Shown here piece after piece: positions 28,932-38,700 of a stretch of 61,747 bases of DNA. Origin of the DNA: Candidatus Peregrinibacteria bacterium (GTDB lineage: Bacteria; Patescibacteriota; Gracilibacteria; UBA1369; JABINC01); assembly GCA_018697675.1 (NCBI GenBank), contig JABINC010000017.1, forward strand, positions 1 to 61,747, written 5' to 3'. The position numbers and the translations under genes were made by a program. Every line of letters starts with the position of its first letter. Positions within the stretch are counted from its first letter, which is position 1. Below the pieces are notes generated by a model. The model was not told the origin of the DNA and ran no database searches. It saw nothing but the letters and a program-made list of their open reading frames with translations.

Positions 28932-30128
28932 TTAGACGGATTGTAAAATCTTTCGGTTCTTATCTAAGAGAGATTTTTTTGTAGCAAGCTCTGATACAAG
29001 GTGGGTCTTTATATGTTTTTCGTATTTTTGAAGATCTCCATGGGTTTTTAATAGAGTGTCTGTTGAGGTTTCTTTTAAACTCAATACAAAATCTTCTAGG
29101 TTTAAACTTCTTGCAAAATTTCTAACTTTTTCTGAATAGCTGAGACCTATGAATGGAGTTCCAACTAAGGTTGCAAAAATCAATGAATGCAGTCTCATCC
29201 CGAGTAAAAAATCAGCTCCTTTTATTAGATCAAGTGTCTCTTTAAGAGAGTTATTTTTATGAACATGAACAGAATTTTTATCTAGCTCATTTTGATCAAT
29301 TAATTTGTTCAAGTATTCTTGATCCGAAATAATGCCGCCTCCAAATGGCTTCAGGTAAACCTGATAATCGTTTTGACTAATCAAATGATTTATGAAATCA
29401 ATTACCGCTTTTTCGTACAATTTATTTGTTCTTTCTAGGTAGCGTAAACTTATGACTGCATATTTTTTTTGGTCAGTTTTTTCTTCTGTTTCTTCTTCGA
29501 TTTGTTCTCCTTGAATTTCTGATAAAATCTCTTTTTTTCGACTTTTTCTTTCCAATAAATAACTAATATTTAATGCCGGATCTGCTGTAATTGTAACTTT
29601 TCCATCCTCAATTCCTAATTTTTTCAGTCTTTTTGCAGATTCCTCATCTCTAACTGTTATTTTCTCAGCCCACAAAAAGGCTTTACGAGTTAGAATACGG
29701 GCCAAAGTGCTCCGCAGAGGCCCTACAGAATTACCATATATCACTATTTTTTTCTTGTATAGCTTGGCTGCTAGGGCTTGAATAAACCAGATGAAGACCG
29801 CTTTCCAAGTTTGATCATCTGTAAAAAGCCCCCCTCCTCCCAATATAAACACATCCGCTTTCTTTAGCGCTTCGATTGTTCCTTTTCTGTTCTTTTTGCT
29901 TAGAAATTTGAATAATGATTTTATTCCAGATGGCATGAAGGCTACTGAATCTACCTCTAAGTTTGGTACATCCTTGTATGTCACCTTTGTAGCACTTGGA
30001 TCTCCGCTAAATATCGTTACTTTCCCTCCACTAGAGATGTTTTCCAAATCATATAAAATCCCCCTCAAAATGGCTTCATCGCCGAGGTTTCCCGCTCCGT
30101 AATTTCCGCATATTATATAGTGTTTCAT
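28932..30128 (-). CDS. csaB: Polysaccharide pyruvyl transferase, CsaB-like
   Basis: MKHYIICGNYGAGNLGDEAILRGIL; GGGLFTD; LLGMRLHSLIFATLVGTPFIGLSYSEKV. Confidence 0.85.
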   Translation of the reverse strand: MKHYIICGNYGAGNLGDEAILRGILYDLENISSGGKVTIFSGDPSATKVTYKDVPNLEVDSVAFMPSGIKSLFKFLSKKNRKGTIEALKKADVFILGGGGLFTDDQTWKAVFIWFIQALAAKLYKKKIVIYGNSVGPLRSTLARILTRKAFLWAEKITVRDEESAKRLKKLGIEDGKVTITADPALNISYLLERKSRKKEILSEIQGEQIEEETEEKTDQKKYAVISLRYLERTNKLYEKAVIDFINHLISQNDYQVYLKPFGGGIISDQEYLNKLIDQNELDKNSVHVHKNNSLKETLDLIKGADFLLGMRLHSLIFATLVGTPFIGLSYSEKVRNFARSLNLEDFVLSLKETSTDTLLKTHGDLQKYEKHIKTHLVSELATKKSLLDKNRKILQSV

Positions 30129-30132
30129 GATA

Positions 30133-30753
30133 TCATTCTACCATGTCTTTTACTGGGGCAAAGCTCTTTCTGTGAATTTCGCATGGACCGTTTTTCTGAA
30201 TCAGATCTCTATGGAGACGCGTACCATATCCCTTATGCTGCAAAAACTCATACAGAGGGTACTTCTCATGCATTCTAGCCATATATCTATCTCGTGCCAC
30301 CTTGGCAAGTATAGAAGCCGCTCCAATCGCCGGTATCTTCCCATCTCCCCCAATTATGTAAGTTGCTTTCATATCAAATTTGAAATTATCTCGACCATCT
30401 ATCAACAATTCCTGTACCTGTAGCTCCGGATATTTCTTCAAGAGGCCTTTGTATGCCTTTTTAAATACCTCTCTACAAGCTTTTCGAAGTCCATGTTTGT
30501 CGATGTATTTGTGGCTACATTTGGCTATATGGAAGTATGTTTTCTCTTTTATTTCATCATAAAGCCTATCCCTTTGCCGAGAAGTTAGTTTTTTTGAATC
30601 ATCGATGCCTTTTATACCATGCCGTTTTGGTAAAACCACACATGCAGCAAAAAGCGGCCCTGCAAGCGGCCCCCTTCCCGCTTCATCGATTCCCGCTGTG
30701 ACTTTTATATCGGCAATAGCTTTATTCATACTAATTCCAGGATTTTTTACCAT
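30133..30753 (-). CDS. rnhB: Ribonuclease HII
   Basis: AGIDEAGRGPLAGPLFAA; IDDSKKL; GAASILAKVARDRYM. Start could be 30729. Confidence 0.95.
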   Translation of the reverse strand: MVKNPGISMNKAIADIKVTAGIDEAGRGPLAGPLFAACVVLPKRHGIKGIDDSKKLTSRQRDRLYDEIKEKTYFHIAKCSHKYIDKHGLRKACREVFKKAYKGLLKKYPELQVQELLIDGRDNFKFDMKATYIIGGDGKIPAIGAASILAKVARDRYMARMHEKYPLYEFLQHKGYGTRLHRDLIQKNGPCEIHRKSFAPVKDMVE

Positions 30754-30820
30754 ATTGTTTAAAATACCTCTGGGATTTTACTCTCCACGCCAAGGTGGGG
30801 CAAGGTCCGAAGTAACTTTC

Positions 30821-30899
30821 GTACGATATTTCGTACAAAATAAACCTCCGGCGGTGAAAAACGTACGACTTTTCGTACGTTTTCTGTGCGTGCACACAA
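30821..30899. repeat. Palindromic repeat cluster related to 16851-16947
   Basis: GTACGATATTTCGTAC (30821-30836); AAAACGTACGA-cttt-TCGTACGTTTT; TGTGCGTGCACACA (30885-30898). Confidence 0.85.
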
Positions 30900-30911
30900 A
30901 TTCTAAAAGTT

Positions 30912-31244
30912 TTAAGCTGCTTCATCCATCTTCATAGGAGCTTCTTCCGCTAGTTTTAACCAATCTGCTACTAGGCGTTCATCACCTGCTGTCAAATAAC
31001 TTATAGCCCATGATTTCGAATACCCCTTTGATTGCAGTAATTTCACAGCCTGATAAGATCTTTTTATAGTGTTTTTTAGATCTAATTTTTCTTTAATCTT
31101 CCCCTTTAATTCTTTTATATCTACTGCAGTGAAACCCTCTTCTCGCACCCAATTCCAAAAGTCCCTTGGCATTGACTTGAAGTGGTAATGCCCTGCTAAA
31201 GCAGGGGGTCTGAATGTTATTTTTTCAAGAATAAATTGATTTTG
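30912..31244 (-). pseudogene. Out-of-frame 3' portion of the zincin-like gene at 31225-31980 (86 aa ORF 30912-31172 plus upstream open frame)
   Basis: The frame is open from the G8 tract (31245-31252) through the ATG at 31172 to the stop at 30912; joining the two halves needs removal of one G. Confidence 0.65.
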
Positions 31245-31980
31245 CCCCCCCCTCTATGAACGAAGCTATTTCATCTTTTAACCTTATCCTCAGCATCTTT
31301 GCCACTTGCTCTGACAGTGAATCAATTTGTTGAGGCTTATCCAGCTCTTCATCTAGGTCTAACTCAAATTTTCCTATACTAGGGTTATTGACCAAGAAAC
31401 GCGTAATGGCATGCCTTGTTTCATGTGGATCTGTAGAAGCACCCCCCTGAGGTCCACGTATTGCTATTTCAACTTTCTTTTCTTCACCGTTTAAGTCTAC
31501 TATCCTCTGTCCACTATACCCGCTAGTAGTCGCCTCTTTTATACTTCCCCTTATCTTCAACCAATCAATCGGATTCAAGAAATGTATATTGATTGAGAAT
31601 GGCGTTATTTTCAATCTAAATGGACCTTTCGGTGTGAAATCAAGGAGTTTCTCAACCAATTCTTTTTTTGTGAACTGTTCTTTTAGAGCAATATTGGTTA
31701 GTGCGCTTTCTCCTAATTCTGCCTTTAACTCATCTTCTCCTTCTATAATCCCTCCTTCTAATTTTTCGAAAGCCCCTTCTGTTTCTTGGGCGGTCATATT
31801 ATTAACGTCCATAGCTTTCACTTGCTCAATTAAGTCTGCCGTTGAAATAGCTTCTGATATTCTGCTTCTCGTATCTGCAGAAACCTCTGCTATCTCAGAA
31901 GGAAGGGACTCCTTGGTGGCTTCAGCGGCTTCGGTACCTTCTTGTACTTCTAAAGGTTCATTGTTTTCAGCGTCTGTCAT
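31225..31980 (-). CDS. Zincin-like metallopeptidase domain protein, apparently frameshifted near its 3' end
   Basis: DPHETRHAITRFL (HExxH) and downstream LKDEIASFIEGG; frame lost after the G8 tract. Confidence 0.6.
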   Translation of the reverse strand: MTDAENNEPLEVQEGTEAAEATKESLPSEIAEVSADTRSRISEAISTADLIEQVKAMDVNNMTAQETEGAFEKLEGGIIEGEDELKAELGESALTNIALKEQFTKKELVEKLLDFTPKGPFRLKITPFSINIHFLNPIDWLKIRGSIKEATTSGYSGQRIVDLNGEEKKVEIAIRGPQGGASTDPHETRHAITRFLVNNPSIGKFELDLDEELDKPQQIDSLSEQVAKMLRIRLKDEIASFIEGGAKSIYS

Positions 31981-32059
31981 AAGACCTCTTCTTGAATTAA
32001 TAGTACTTAATTATACCAAAAAAAGAGCAAAATTACTACCCTGGCAGTTAGTTTCCACT

Positions 32060-32088
32060 AAAAAAGCCCCCGAGAAGGAGGCCTTTTT
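32060..32088. terminator. Bidirectional terminator downstream of rplS
   Basis: AAAAAAGCCCCCGAGAAGGAGGCCTTTTT. Confidence 0.75.
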
Positions 32089-32111
32089 GATTTTTAGTTT
32101 TCTCGGAGAAT

Positions 32112-32624
32112 TTATTCTGTCTTTTCTTCAGGAGTTTCTTCCTTAGCTTCTTCTGCCTTTTTCTCTGCCTCTGCGGCTTCGCTTTCAGCTTTTAGAGTTT
32201 CTGCGTCAGCTACTGCATTTATTTCCCCTTTAATTAGGGCTGATTTATCCAAAGGAATCTCATCTCCTTCTGAAAGGTAGGTCTCTTTTAGACGAGCGCT
32301 TTTACCTGTTAATTCTCTCATATAGTACATTTTTGCTCTGCGGACCTTCGCCTGCTTAACGATTTCAACTTTATCAATATTTGATGAATGTAGAGGGAAG
32401 ATCTTCTCAACTCCTACTCCACTAACTATTTTTCGAACTGTGAAAGTTTTGTCTACTCCGTATCCAGAATTTACGCGAATCACAAGTCCTTCGAAGATTT
32501 GGATACGTTCTTTTCCACCTTCTTTAATTTTCTGATGTACACGTACAGTGTAACCAGTGCGAATTACAGGGGTATCTGCCTTCACTGATTTGATATTTAC
32601 CTTGTCTACAAGCGTTTGATTCAT
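32112..32624 (-). CDS. rplS: 50S ribosomal protein L19 with acidic C-terminal extension
   Basis: GYTVRVHQKIKEGGKERIQIFEGLVIRVNSGYGVDKTFTVRKIVSGVGVEKIFPLHSSNIDKVEIVKQAKVRRAKMYYMREL; start taken as MNQTLVDK rather than the 32705 ORF start. Confidence 0.94.
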   Translation of the reverse strand: MNQTLVDKVNIKSVKADTPVIRTGYTVRVHQKIKEGGKERIQIFEGLVIRVNSGYGVDKTFTVRKIVSGVGVEKIFPLHSSNIDKVEIVKQAKVRRAKMYYMRELTGKSARLKETYLSEGDEIPLDKSALIKGEINAVADAETLKAESEAAEAEKKAEEAKEETPEEKTE

Positions 32625-32738
32625 AGTTTTATGGTCCAAAAAATTTTTAGCGGGCTGATTATATATATGCCTACACAGACTTGCAAGAGAAAACTTTAAA
32701 AACATGTGCTTTTGAATTTAAGGCAGACGAATAAAAGA

Positions 32739-32775
32739 CGGAAAAATATTCTGGAGAGAGTTGAATATTTTTCCG
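32739..32775. promoter_or_regulatory. Perfect 13-bp inverted repeat hairpin upstream of rplS / downstream of the wHTH gene
   Basis: CGGAAAAATATTC-tggagagagtt-GAATATTTTTCCG. Confidence 0.75.
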
Positions 32776-32814
32776 CAGGTGGTAGTGCAGTTGGTTTATC
32801 CTGCCGTTATACGG

Positions 32815-33384
32815 CTATTCTAAGTGTTTTGAGAGCTTGTTCACTCCAATTATATTGGTTGAATCTTCGACTAAGTCCTTTATGAACTTATCATTACATT
32901 CGATTCTATACAAGAAATCATCTTTTGACATTATACTGAATTTTATTGGCTCATCTGTTTTCGCCTCCTCATCTAGCAGTTTTTCTAGTTCTGTTTTGTT
33001 TACATTCCCTACAAGTAGGAGATCGCAACTCGATTTTTTATTAAGAAATGCCCCAGAAAGCACCAAAAAGTGCACATCCCCGAGCTTGCTTATCTTTTTT
33101 ACAAGTCCTTCTTTTGAATTCATGCCTTTCATTATAATAGAATGAAGTTCATTGAATAAAAGGAAGTTTTTATTAACTGTATAGTATTTTTTCCTGTTTT
33201 TGGTACGTGAACGAAGCAGTCCAAGTCTTTTTAGACTATCAAGTTCTCGACGCACAGAGTTTATCTGCTCATCCAGCATACGAGTTAATTCCCGGATGAA
33301 GAACTCTCCATCGGGGTTTTGCATAAATACTGCAAGTAGTTTTACTCTCGTACGAGAGGTGAACAGGGCTTTTAACAAATCCAT
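32815..33384 (-). CDS. Winged-helix DNA-binding protein fused to a degenerate nucleotidyltransferase-like domain
   Basis: N-terminal wHTH (FFIRELTRMLDEQINSVRRELDSLKRLGLLRSR); C-terminal FLVLSGAFLNKKSSCDLLLVG resembles a minimal NTase motif lacking one Asp. Confidence 0.7.
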   Translation of the reverse strand: MDLLKALFTSRTRVKLLAVFMQNPDGEFFIRELTRMLDEQINSVRRELDSLKRLGLLRSRTKNRKKYYTVNKNFLLFNELHSIIMKGMNSKEGLVKKISKLGDVHFLVLSGAFLNKKSSCDLLLVGNVNKTELEKLLDEEAKTDEPIKFSIMSKDDFLYRIECNDKFIKDLVEDSTNIIGVNKLSKHLE

Positions 33385-33502
33385 AATACTATGGGTGATA
33401 GACAGTGGGGGTCTTGGGGGTTAAATTAGGGGGGTGAAACTGAAGGCTTTATTGAGGGGGGCCTTCATCTGAGCAAAAGAGGTGTTCAAACCAGGTGTAA
33501 AA

Positions 33503-33519
33503 GTACACATAATTTGTAC
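33503..33519. promoter_or_regulatory. Inverted repeat GTACA-N7-TGTAC (possible operator)
   Basis: gtacacataatttgtac in non-coding DNA. Confidence 0.45.
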
Positions 33520-33669
33520 AGCAGAGTCACTGTAAATCTTTTGGGTGGAAAAATCAATGTCTTTTTGCAAAAAATTTGTTCAACCTCTGCTTTTTGGCTT
33601 ATACAAGAGGTGTTAATTGTTGTTAACAGGATTGAATTGATCTAAAAATTTAATAATTTTTATGAACGT

Positions 33670-33686
33670 GTACAATTTTTTTGTAC
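33670..33686. promoter_or_regulatory. Inverted repeat GTACA-N7-TGTAC (second copy)
   Basis: gtacaatttttttgtac, same spacing as 33503-33519. Confidence 0.45.
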
Positions 33687-33737
33687 GTAAAATGGTGGTA
33701 AAAATATTTACCTTCAAATAATGATGAATAGCTATGA

Positions 33738-33768
33738 AAAAACCCACTCAATTTTCTTTAAGTGGGCT
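33738..33768 (-). terminator. Rho-independent terminator
   Basis: On minus strand: AAAGCCCACTTaaagaaaattgAGTGGGTTTTTT. Confidence 0.8.
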
Positions 33769-33817
33769 TTGATCAAAGTTGACAAGCGATGCTGAGCGAT
33801 AGAATCAACATAGATTC

Positions 33818-34066
33818 TTACTCGTCATCTTCATCGTCTTCATTCTTTTTTGAAAATAATGAATGTAGTAGGCCATGATAGAAAAATCCACATATCACAC
33901 CAAGTCCCGCTACCCAGAATATAAGTACTGTCGGAGTAGTAGTAGCTGATAATTCTCCGAAGAATACGTACATATCCACACAAACAGATTGAATATTCTC
34001 AAATGCGATGATCAATATCACTATAGTTGTGATAACTGATCCCATGAGATAAAGATATCTAAGCAT
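33818..34066 (-). CDS. Small two-TM membrane protein with acidic C-terminus
   Basis: 82 aa, two hydrophobic segments, tail KKNEDDEDDE. Confidence 0.65.
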   Translation of the reverse strand: MLRYLYLMGSVITTIVILIIAFENIQSVCVDMYVFFGELSATTTPTVLIFWVAGLGVICGFFYHGLLHSLFSKKNEDDEDDE

Positions 34067-34134
34067 TGTTAAATGTATTAATTTATTTTTCTTTTACGAC
34101 ATTATAGCAAATATGCTTTTCAAAGCGCAATATG

Positions 34135-35445
34135 TTACTTCTTTGCGTCCTTCTTCAAGTACATTCCAAAGACTTTGCTCACAATCATCATGTTTTTAAG
34201 CCGTAGACTCCCCTCGCCTGCTTCTGAGTAATATTCGTCAATCTTTGGCTGCTCTGAAGCTGGATATTTTTGTTTTACCATCTCTATCTCCTTTTTGAGT
34301 TCTGAGTCTGTAACTGTAAATTTCTCCTGCTCAATGATGTAATCCATTGCAAATCGCATAACAATTCTCTTGCGAGCCTCTTCCTCCATGCCTTTTTTAA
34401 TGTCTTCTTCTTTTTGGCCGCTTAGCTCAATGTGTTTCTCAAAAGGAATTCCGCGCGACTCCATCTGTTTTTTGTAATCCGCAAATATCACTTCGGTCTC
34501 ATCTGCAACCAGCTGGTCTGAAAACTCAACTTTAGTCGCTTTGATTAACTTTTCTATGAGTTCCGCCTCAGCTGCAGCATGTGCATCCTCTGTTTTTTTC
34601 TGCATTAGAACGTCTTTCACGTATGCTTCGAAGTCTTTTTTGTTGGTCTTCATTCCATTTGTAGCCTCTTTCATGAAATCCTCATTGTATTCTGGCATCT
34701 TTTGTTCTTCTAGACGTTTCAACTCTGCTTCGAAAGTAATTTTCTTACCTTGGAAATCCTTCACATGGTACTCCTTCGGAAAAGTCAGCGTAAAAGTTTT
34801 CTTATCCCCAACTTTCATACCAATTACTTCTTCTTCAAATCCTGGAACAAATGAGTTAGAACCCAGAATCAGTGGATGGTTTGAACTCTTTGTGTTATCC
34901 GCCTCCTTGCCTTTTTCAGCTTTGGTTCCTTCATAACCTTGAAAGTCGAGCTCAGCCCTGTCTCCATTTTTGGCAGCACGTGTTACATCACTCCAGGCCC
35001 CCTTCCCTTTCAAAAGTTCGTCAATTGCCGCTTTGATCTCTTTGTCTGTAACCTTTGGCTCTTTCACACTCACCTTGATCTTCTTGTATTCTTTTACTGC
35101 TGCAGTCGGCTTGATCGCCACTGTCGCAATGTACTCAAGTGGATCTTCTTTTTTGATTTCAACTTTTGGCCGAGCCATCACTTCAATCTTATTTTTGCTC
35201 ACCGCATCACGATAAGTTTCATTGAGTGCAATATCGATCGCAAGGCCGATAACCCCATCAGGATTGATATGTTTGCCAAGCTCATCTTTTGGAATATGCC
35301 CTGGGCGAAAGCCCTTAATTTGCACATTCTTACCAAGCTCTATCGTTGCCTTTTCTTTGTAGGCAGCGAAATCCTTATCAGTAAGCTTTACTGTAAGCTT
35401 CACCTCTGACTTTGGAGCGTCTTCGATTTTTACATCTGGTGTCAT
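34135..35445 (-). CDS. tig: Trigger factor
   Basis: KGFRPGHIPKDELGKHI; PPIase region ELDFQGYEGT...FVPGFEEEVIGMKVGDKKTFTLTFPKEYHVKDFQGKKITFEAELKRLEE; C-terminal chaperone region. Confidence 0.93.
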   Translation of the reverse strand: MTPDVKIEDAPKSEVKLTVKLTDKDFAAYKEKATIELGKNVQIKGFRPGHIPKDELGKHINPDGVIGLAIDIALNETYRDAVSKNKIEVMARPKVEIKKEDPLEYIATVAIKPTAAVKEYKKIKVSVKEPKVTDKEIKAAIDELLKGKGAWSDVTRAAKNGDRAELDFQGYEGTKAEKGKEADNTKSSNHPLILGSNSFVPGFEEEVIGMKVGDKKTFTLTFPKEYHVKDFQGKKITFEAELKRLEEQKMPEYNEDFMKEATNGMKTNKKDFEAYVKDVLMQKKTEDAHAAAEAELIEKLIKATKVEFSDQLVADETEVIFADYKKQMESRGIPFEKHIELSGQKEEDIKKGMEEEARKRIVMRFAMDYIIEQEKFTVTDSELKKEIEMVKQKYPASEQPKIDEYYSEAGEGSLRLKNMMIVSKVFGMYLKKDAKK

Positions 35446-35796
35446 AACTTTTTTGGTTAAATAAATTAAAATATTGTTTGTTGATTTGACCTACGTTTAG
35501 CCCAATTACCTTGCGATTCCTATTCGCACACGTCAGGTACCCTACTAAAAACGCTAGCAGAAAGCAACACTTGCTTTATAAATGGCCATAATTTCACGTA
35601 TTGTATTTCACAATATTCCCCCCGTTCCGTCCAGTAGTTTTAACTGAACGAAAACCCATTTTAAGGTATAATATTAAGAATTTATAAAACAAAAGCGTAG
35701 CCAAACAACGGATAGGGAAAAGGTCTGCAGAGGATCTGGGGAACTAAAGCCCATCGTTAAAACGCAATCCAAAACGCAATTAAAATAAAAAGTTTT

Positions 35797-38700
35797 ATGG
35801 CAGTACCTCCACAAAAACCAGAACATGAACACAGAGATGTCGAAGATCGTCGCGATAGTATGGCGTCAGATCTAGAGTCTAGGGAAAGGCTTGGGTTGAA
35901 GGCGAAGCCTAAGAGGAGTTTTACTAACTTAACGACTACTACAGTCGCGACCGGTAACCTTGATTCAACCAAGGTAGAAAACCCAAAGGATGTTGCAGAG
36001 ATCATGATTGATTCTCTCAAAGTTGATAAGTCTTCGTTGTCTCCTACGATGAGAACAGTTGTTGAGGTTTATGAATTGATTTTAGATCCGACCGCACGAA
36101 TGACTCGTGAACTTCGTGATGATCACTTAGAACCACTTAGAGCGCTTCGAGATACTGGAACGCCTCTAGATGCAGAACAAGAAGAATTGCTCAAAGCTCT
36201 CGAAATGTTGGATAGATCAGCTCCGTTTACCGAAGATGATCCACGGGCAGATGCCGAAAGAGGAGAACCTAGGGGAGAATTAGATCCTACTAGGAAAACT
36301 GCCATAGAAACTGGCGCTCAGGTACTTAAAGATAAGAAAAAAGAATATGATGATGCGGTAGCTGCTGGGACGGATCCAACTACCCTACCCCCTGCCCTCA
36401 CGCCAAAAGAAGAAACAACTCTTCAAGTTTACGAAAAACTTCTAAGTCCTCGTGGAATTATGGAAGAAGATTTGTATGAAGAGCTTGTCAGGTTGGAAGG
36501 CGCAAAGAAAAAATATGATGATGCGGTAACTGCGGGGACTACTCCACTACCTACCGCTTTAACTACAGAAGAAGCTGCCCTACTGGCAGCGCTACAAGAA
36601 CTAGAGACTATTGCTCCATATGGACCTACATCTAGACCGAAGGATCCTACCGCTATTGCTGTTGATTCGGCTGCTGAGAAAGAAAAAATTCGTGACAGAT
36701 TGGCTGAACTAACTATTCAGAGGGACCTTCTAAGTCCTTGGGAGCAAGAATTTATATTATTGCTCGATGATAAAGATTTTTACGGGACTGGAAGGTCTAC
36801 AATGTTCTTCTTGGAAAAAGGGAATTTCAATCCGGATAATTTCACAGAAACAAAGTTTGCAAGAATGATTGATCAATTTGCTGCACAACAAAGAGCGGAA
36901 GGTAAACTTGAAGATAAAATACCAGTGCTCGCAGCAAAACTTTCGGAAATCGCAACCAATATTCGAATGATTCAAGAGGAAGCAAAGATTAAATTGCAAT
37001 TCGAACAAGAGTTAATCGGTGCAGCAAAGGAAGAAATGGACCAAATGCCGAAGCAAAAATTGACGCGACAAGTGAAGCGAAGGCTTCGAAGAATTCGATT
37101 TGGGCTTGAAAGAGAATTTGCTAAGAATCCAAACAAAGGACTACTTGCACTCGGAGCTGGAGTACTTATGCTCGGCTGGGGACTGACAAGTGATAATCCA
37201 TATGTAGAGAAAATTCGCAAAGCAATGTACGGAGGTACTGGGCTTATACTTGCTGGAGTTGCGGCTGATTTTGCATCTGGCGCAATACTCGATAAGCCGC
37301 TCTCAAAGCAATTTGAAGAAATGTCACGGCTTGCAGGGACGCGGATTTCAGAAAATGTAGACAATTTGTTCAGACAGCACACTATCGGAGGGATAGATGC
37401 TGACATGGATACACAGCTCAGCTATCTGAGTACTACATTTGGACTTCTCAGGCACCGATCATTTGGTGAAGTATGGGATTTATATGAAAAAGCGAAAACA
37501 TCTGGTTCTAATAAAATTAGAATTCCAGGTATAAATGAAAATAATATTTTTGATAAACATTCTAGTTCTGAGGCATTTTTCCTTGGAATGCAGGTATTTG
37601 ATAATAGATATGGAGATGAAATCCGGCATTTACTGGAAACAGAAGGGCATATTCCTGGAGCTGGACTATCGATGATGAATGTTATTACACATCTGGTTGC
37701 CCTGGATCGTGATTCTAGAATTAAAGCTAAACCATTTGAATGGATAAAAAATCGATTCGGAGCCGGACTCGAATGGGTATGGGCCAAAGGAGGCAAACTC
37801 TCTGACAGCATGCAGCATATGCTTAGTGCAATGGTTGGGACAGCACATGGTATGGAGAAATATTTCCAATCTATGTTCCCAGAAGATAAGTATGGCAAGA
37901 TAAAGGTAATGTGGAACGAGAAAGTAATTGTACTTCCTGGAGGAGTGCGATGTGCTTTTGATTATAATTATAGGACTCTAGTTCAAGGAAGAGATCCAAA
38001 AGAAGTTGTAAGTGGGATTATTCTGAAAAACAAACATGACGAAGAGCACACAAAAGTCTTCGGCCTCGAAGCCAATAATAAAGAAGACATTGAAAACTTC
38101 GCTAAGCAATTGATCCGGGATACTGCAGTGCATAAGATGCCGAAGGTTCTGGAAGGAGCTGGAGATGTTTGGGATATGAAAGAATTCGCAAGGACCATGC
38201 CTCTTGATTGGAATGATAGTGAGAAAAGTTGGTTTGTTCCTGGTTTCGAAGTCGGGGCGAAGACTTACAAGATAAAAACTGTTGATGAAGATGGGAATCC
38301 TACTACTGAAACCCGAACTCTCGAGTTCCCGGGTAGCAGAAAGAATGTTTTCCTTAATTTGAAAGAAAAAGGAGATGAAGGTACATTTATGATTAGGTTC
38401 TACCGAAATGACAAATTCTGGGATAAGACCGCCCACCCTACAGAAAGCCTTGCTCAAATGAGAGCTAACATTGAAAAAGAGAATTTCAAGAACTGGCTTC
38501 TAGATGCATATCATTTCCCATTCTCTGTAAATGACATTGAACTTGAAGAGAAAAACTGGGAAGACATCCGCGAAGGCCGAGCGTCTTCTATAGAAGGGTA
38601 TGTAAAAAGTACTACCAGACGTATCGGGTTTACGGGTGAATTCAAGGATATGGATCCTATTATTGAAGAAAGCAGCAGCAGTGCCGTTGGGGATATAATA

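Noticed and set aside
36418-36530. CRISPR-like direct repeats.
   Set aside because: Only two diverged copies in coding frame; no regular spacer structure. No CRISPR array seen anywhere in the window.
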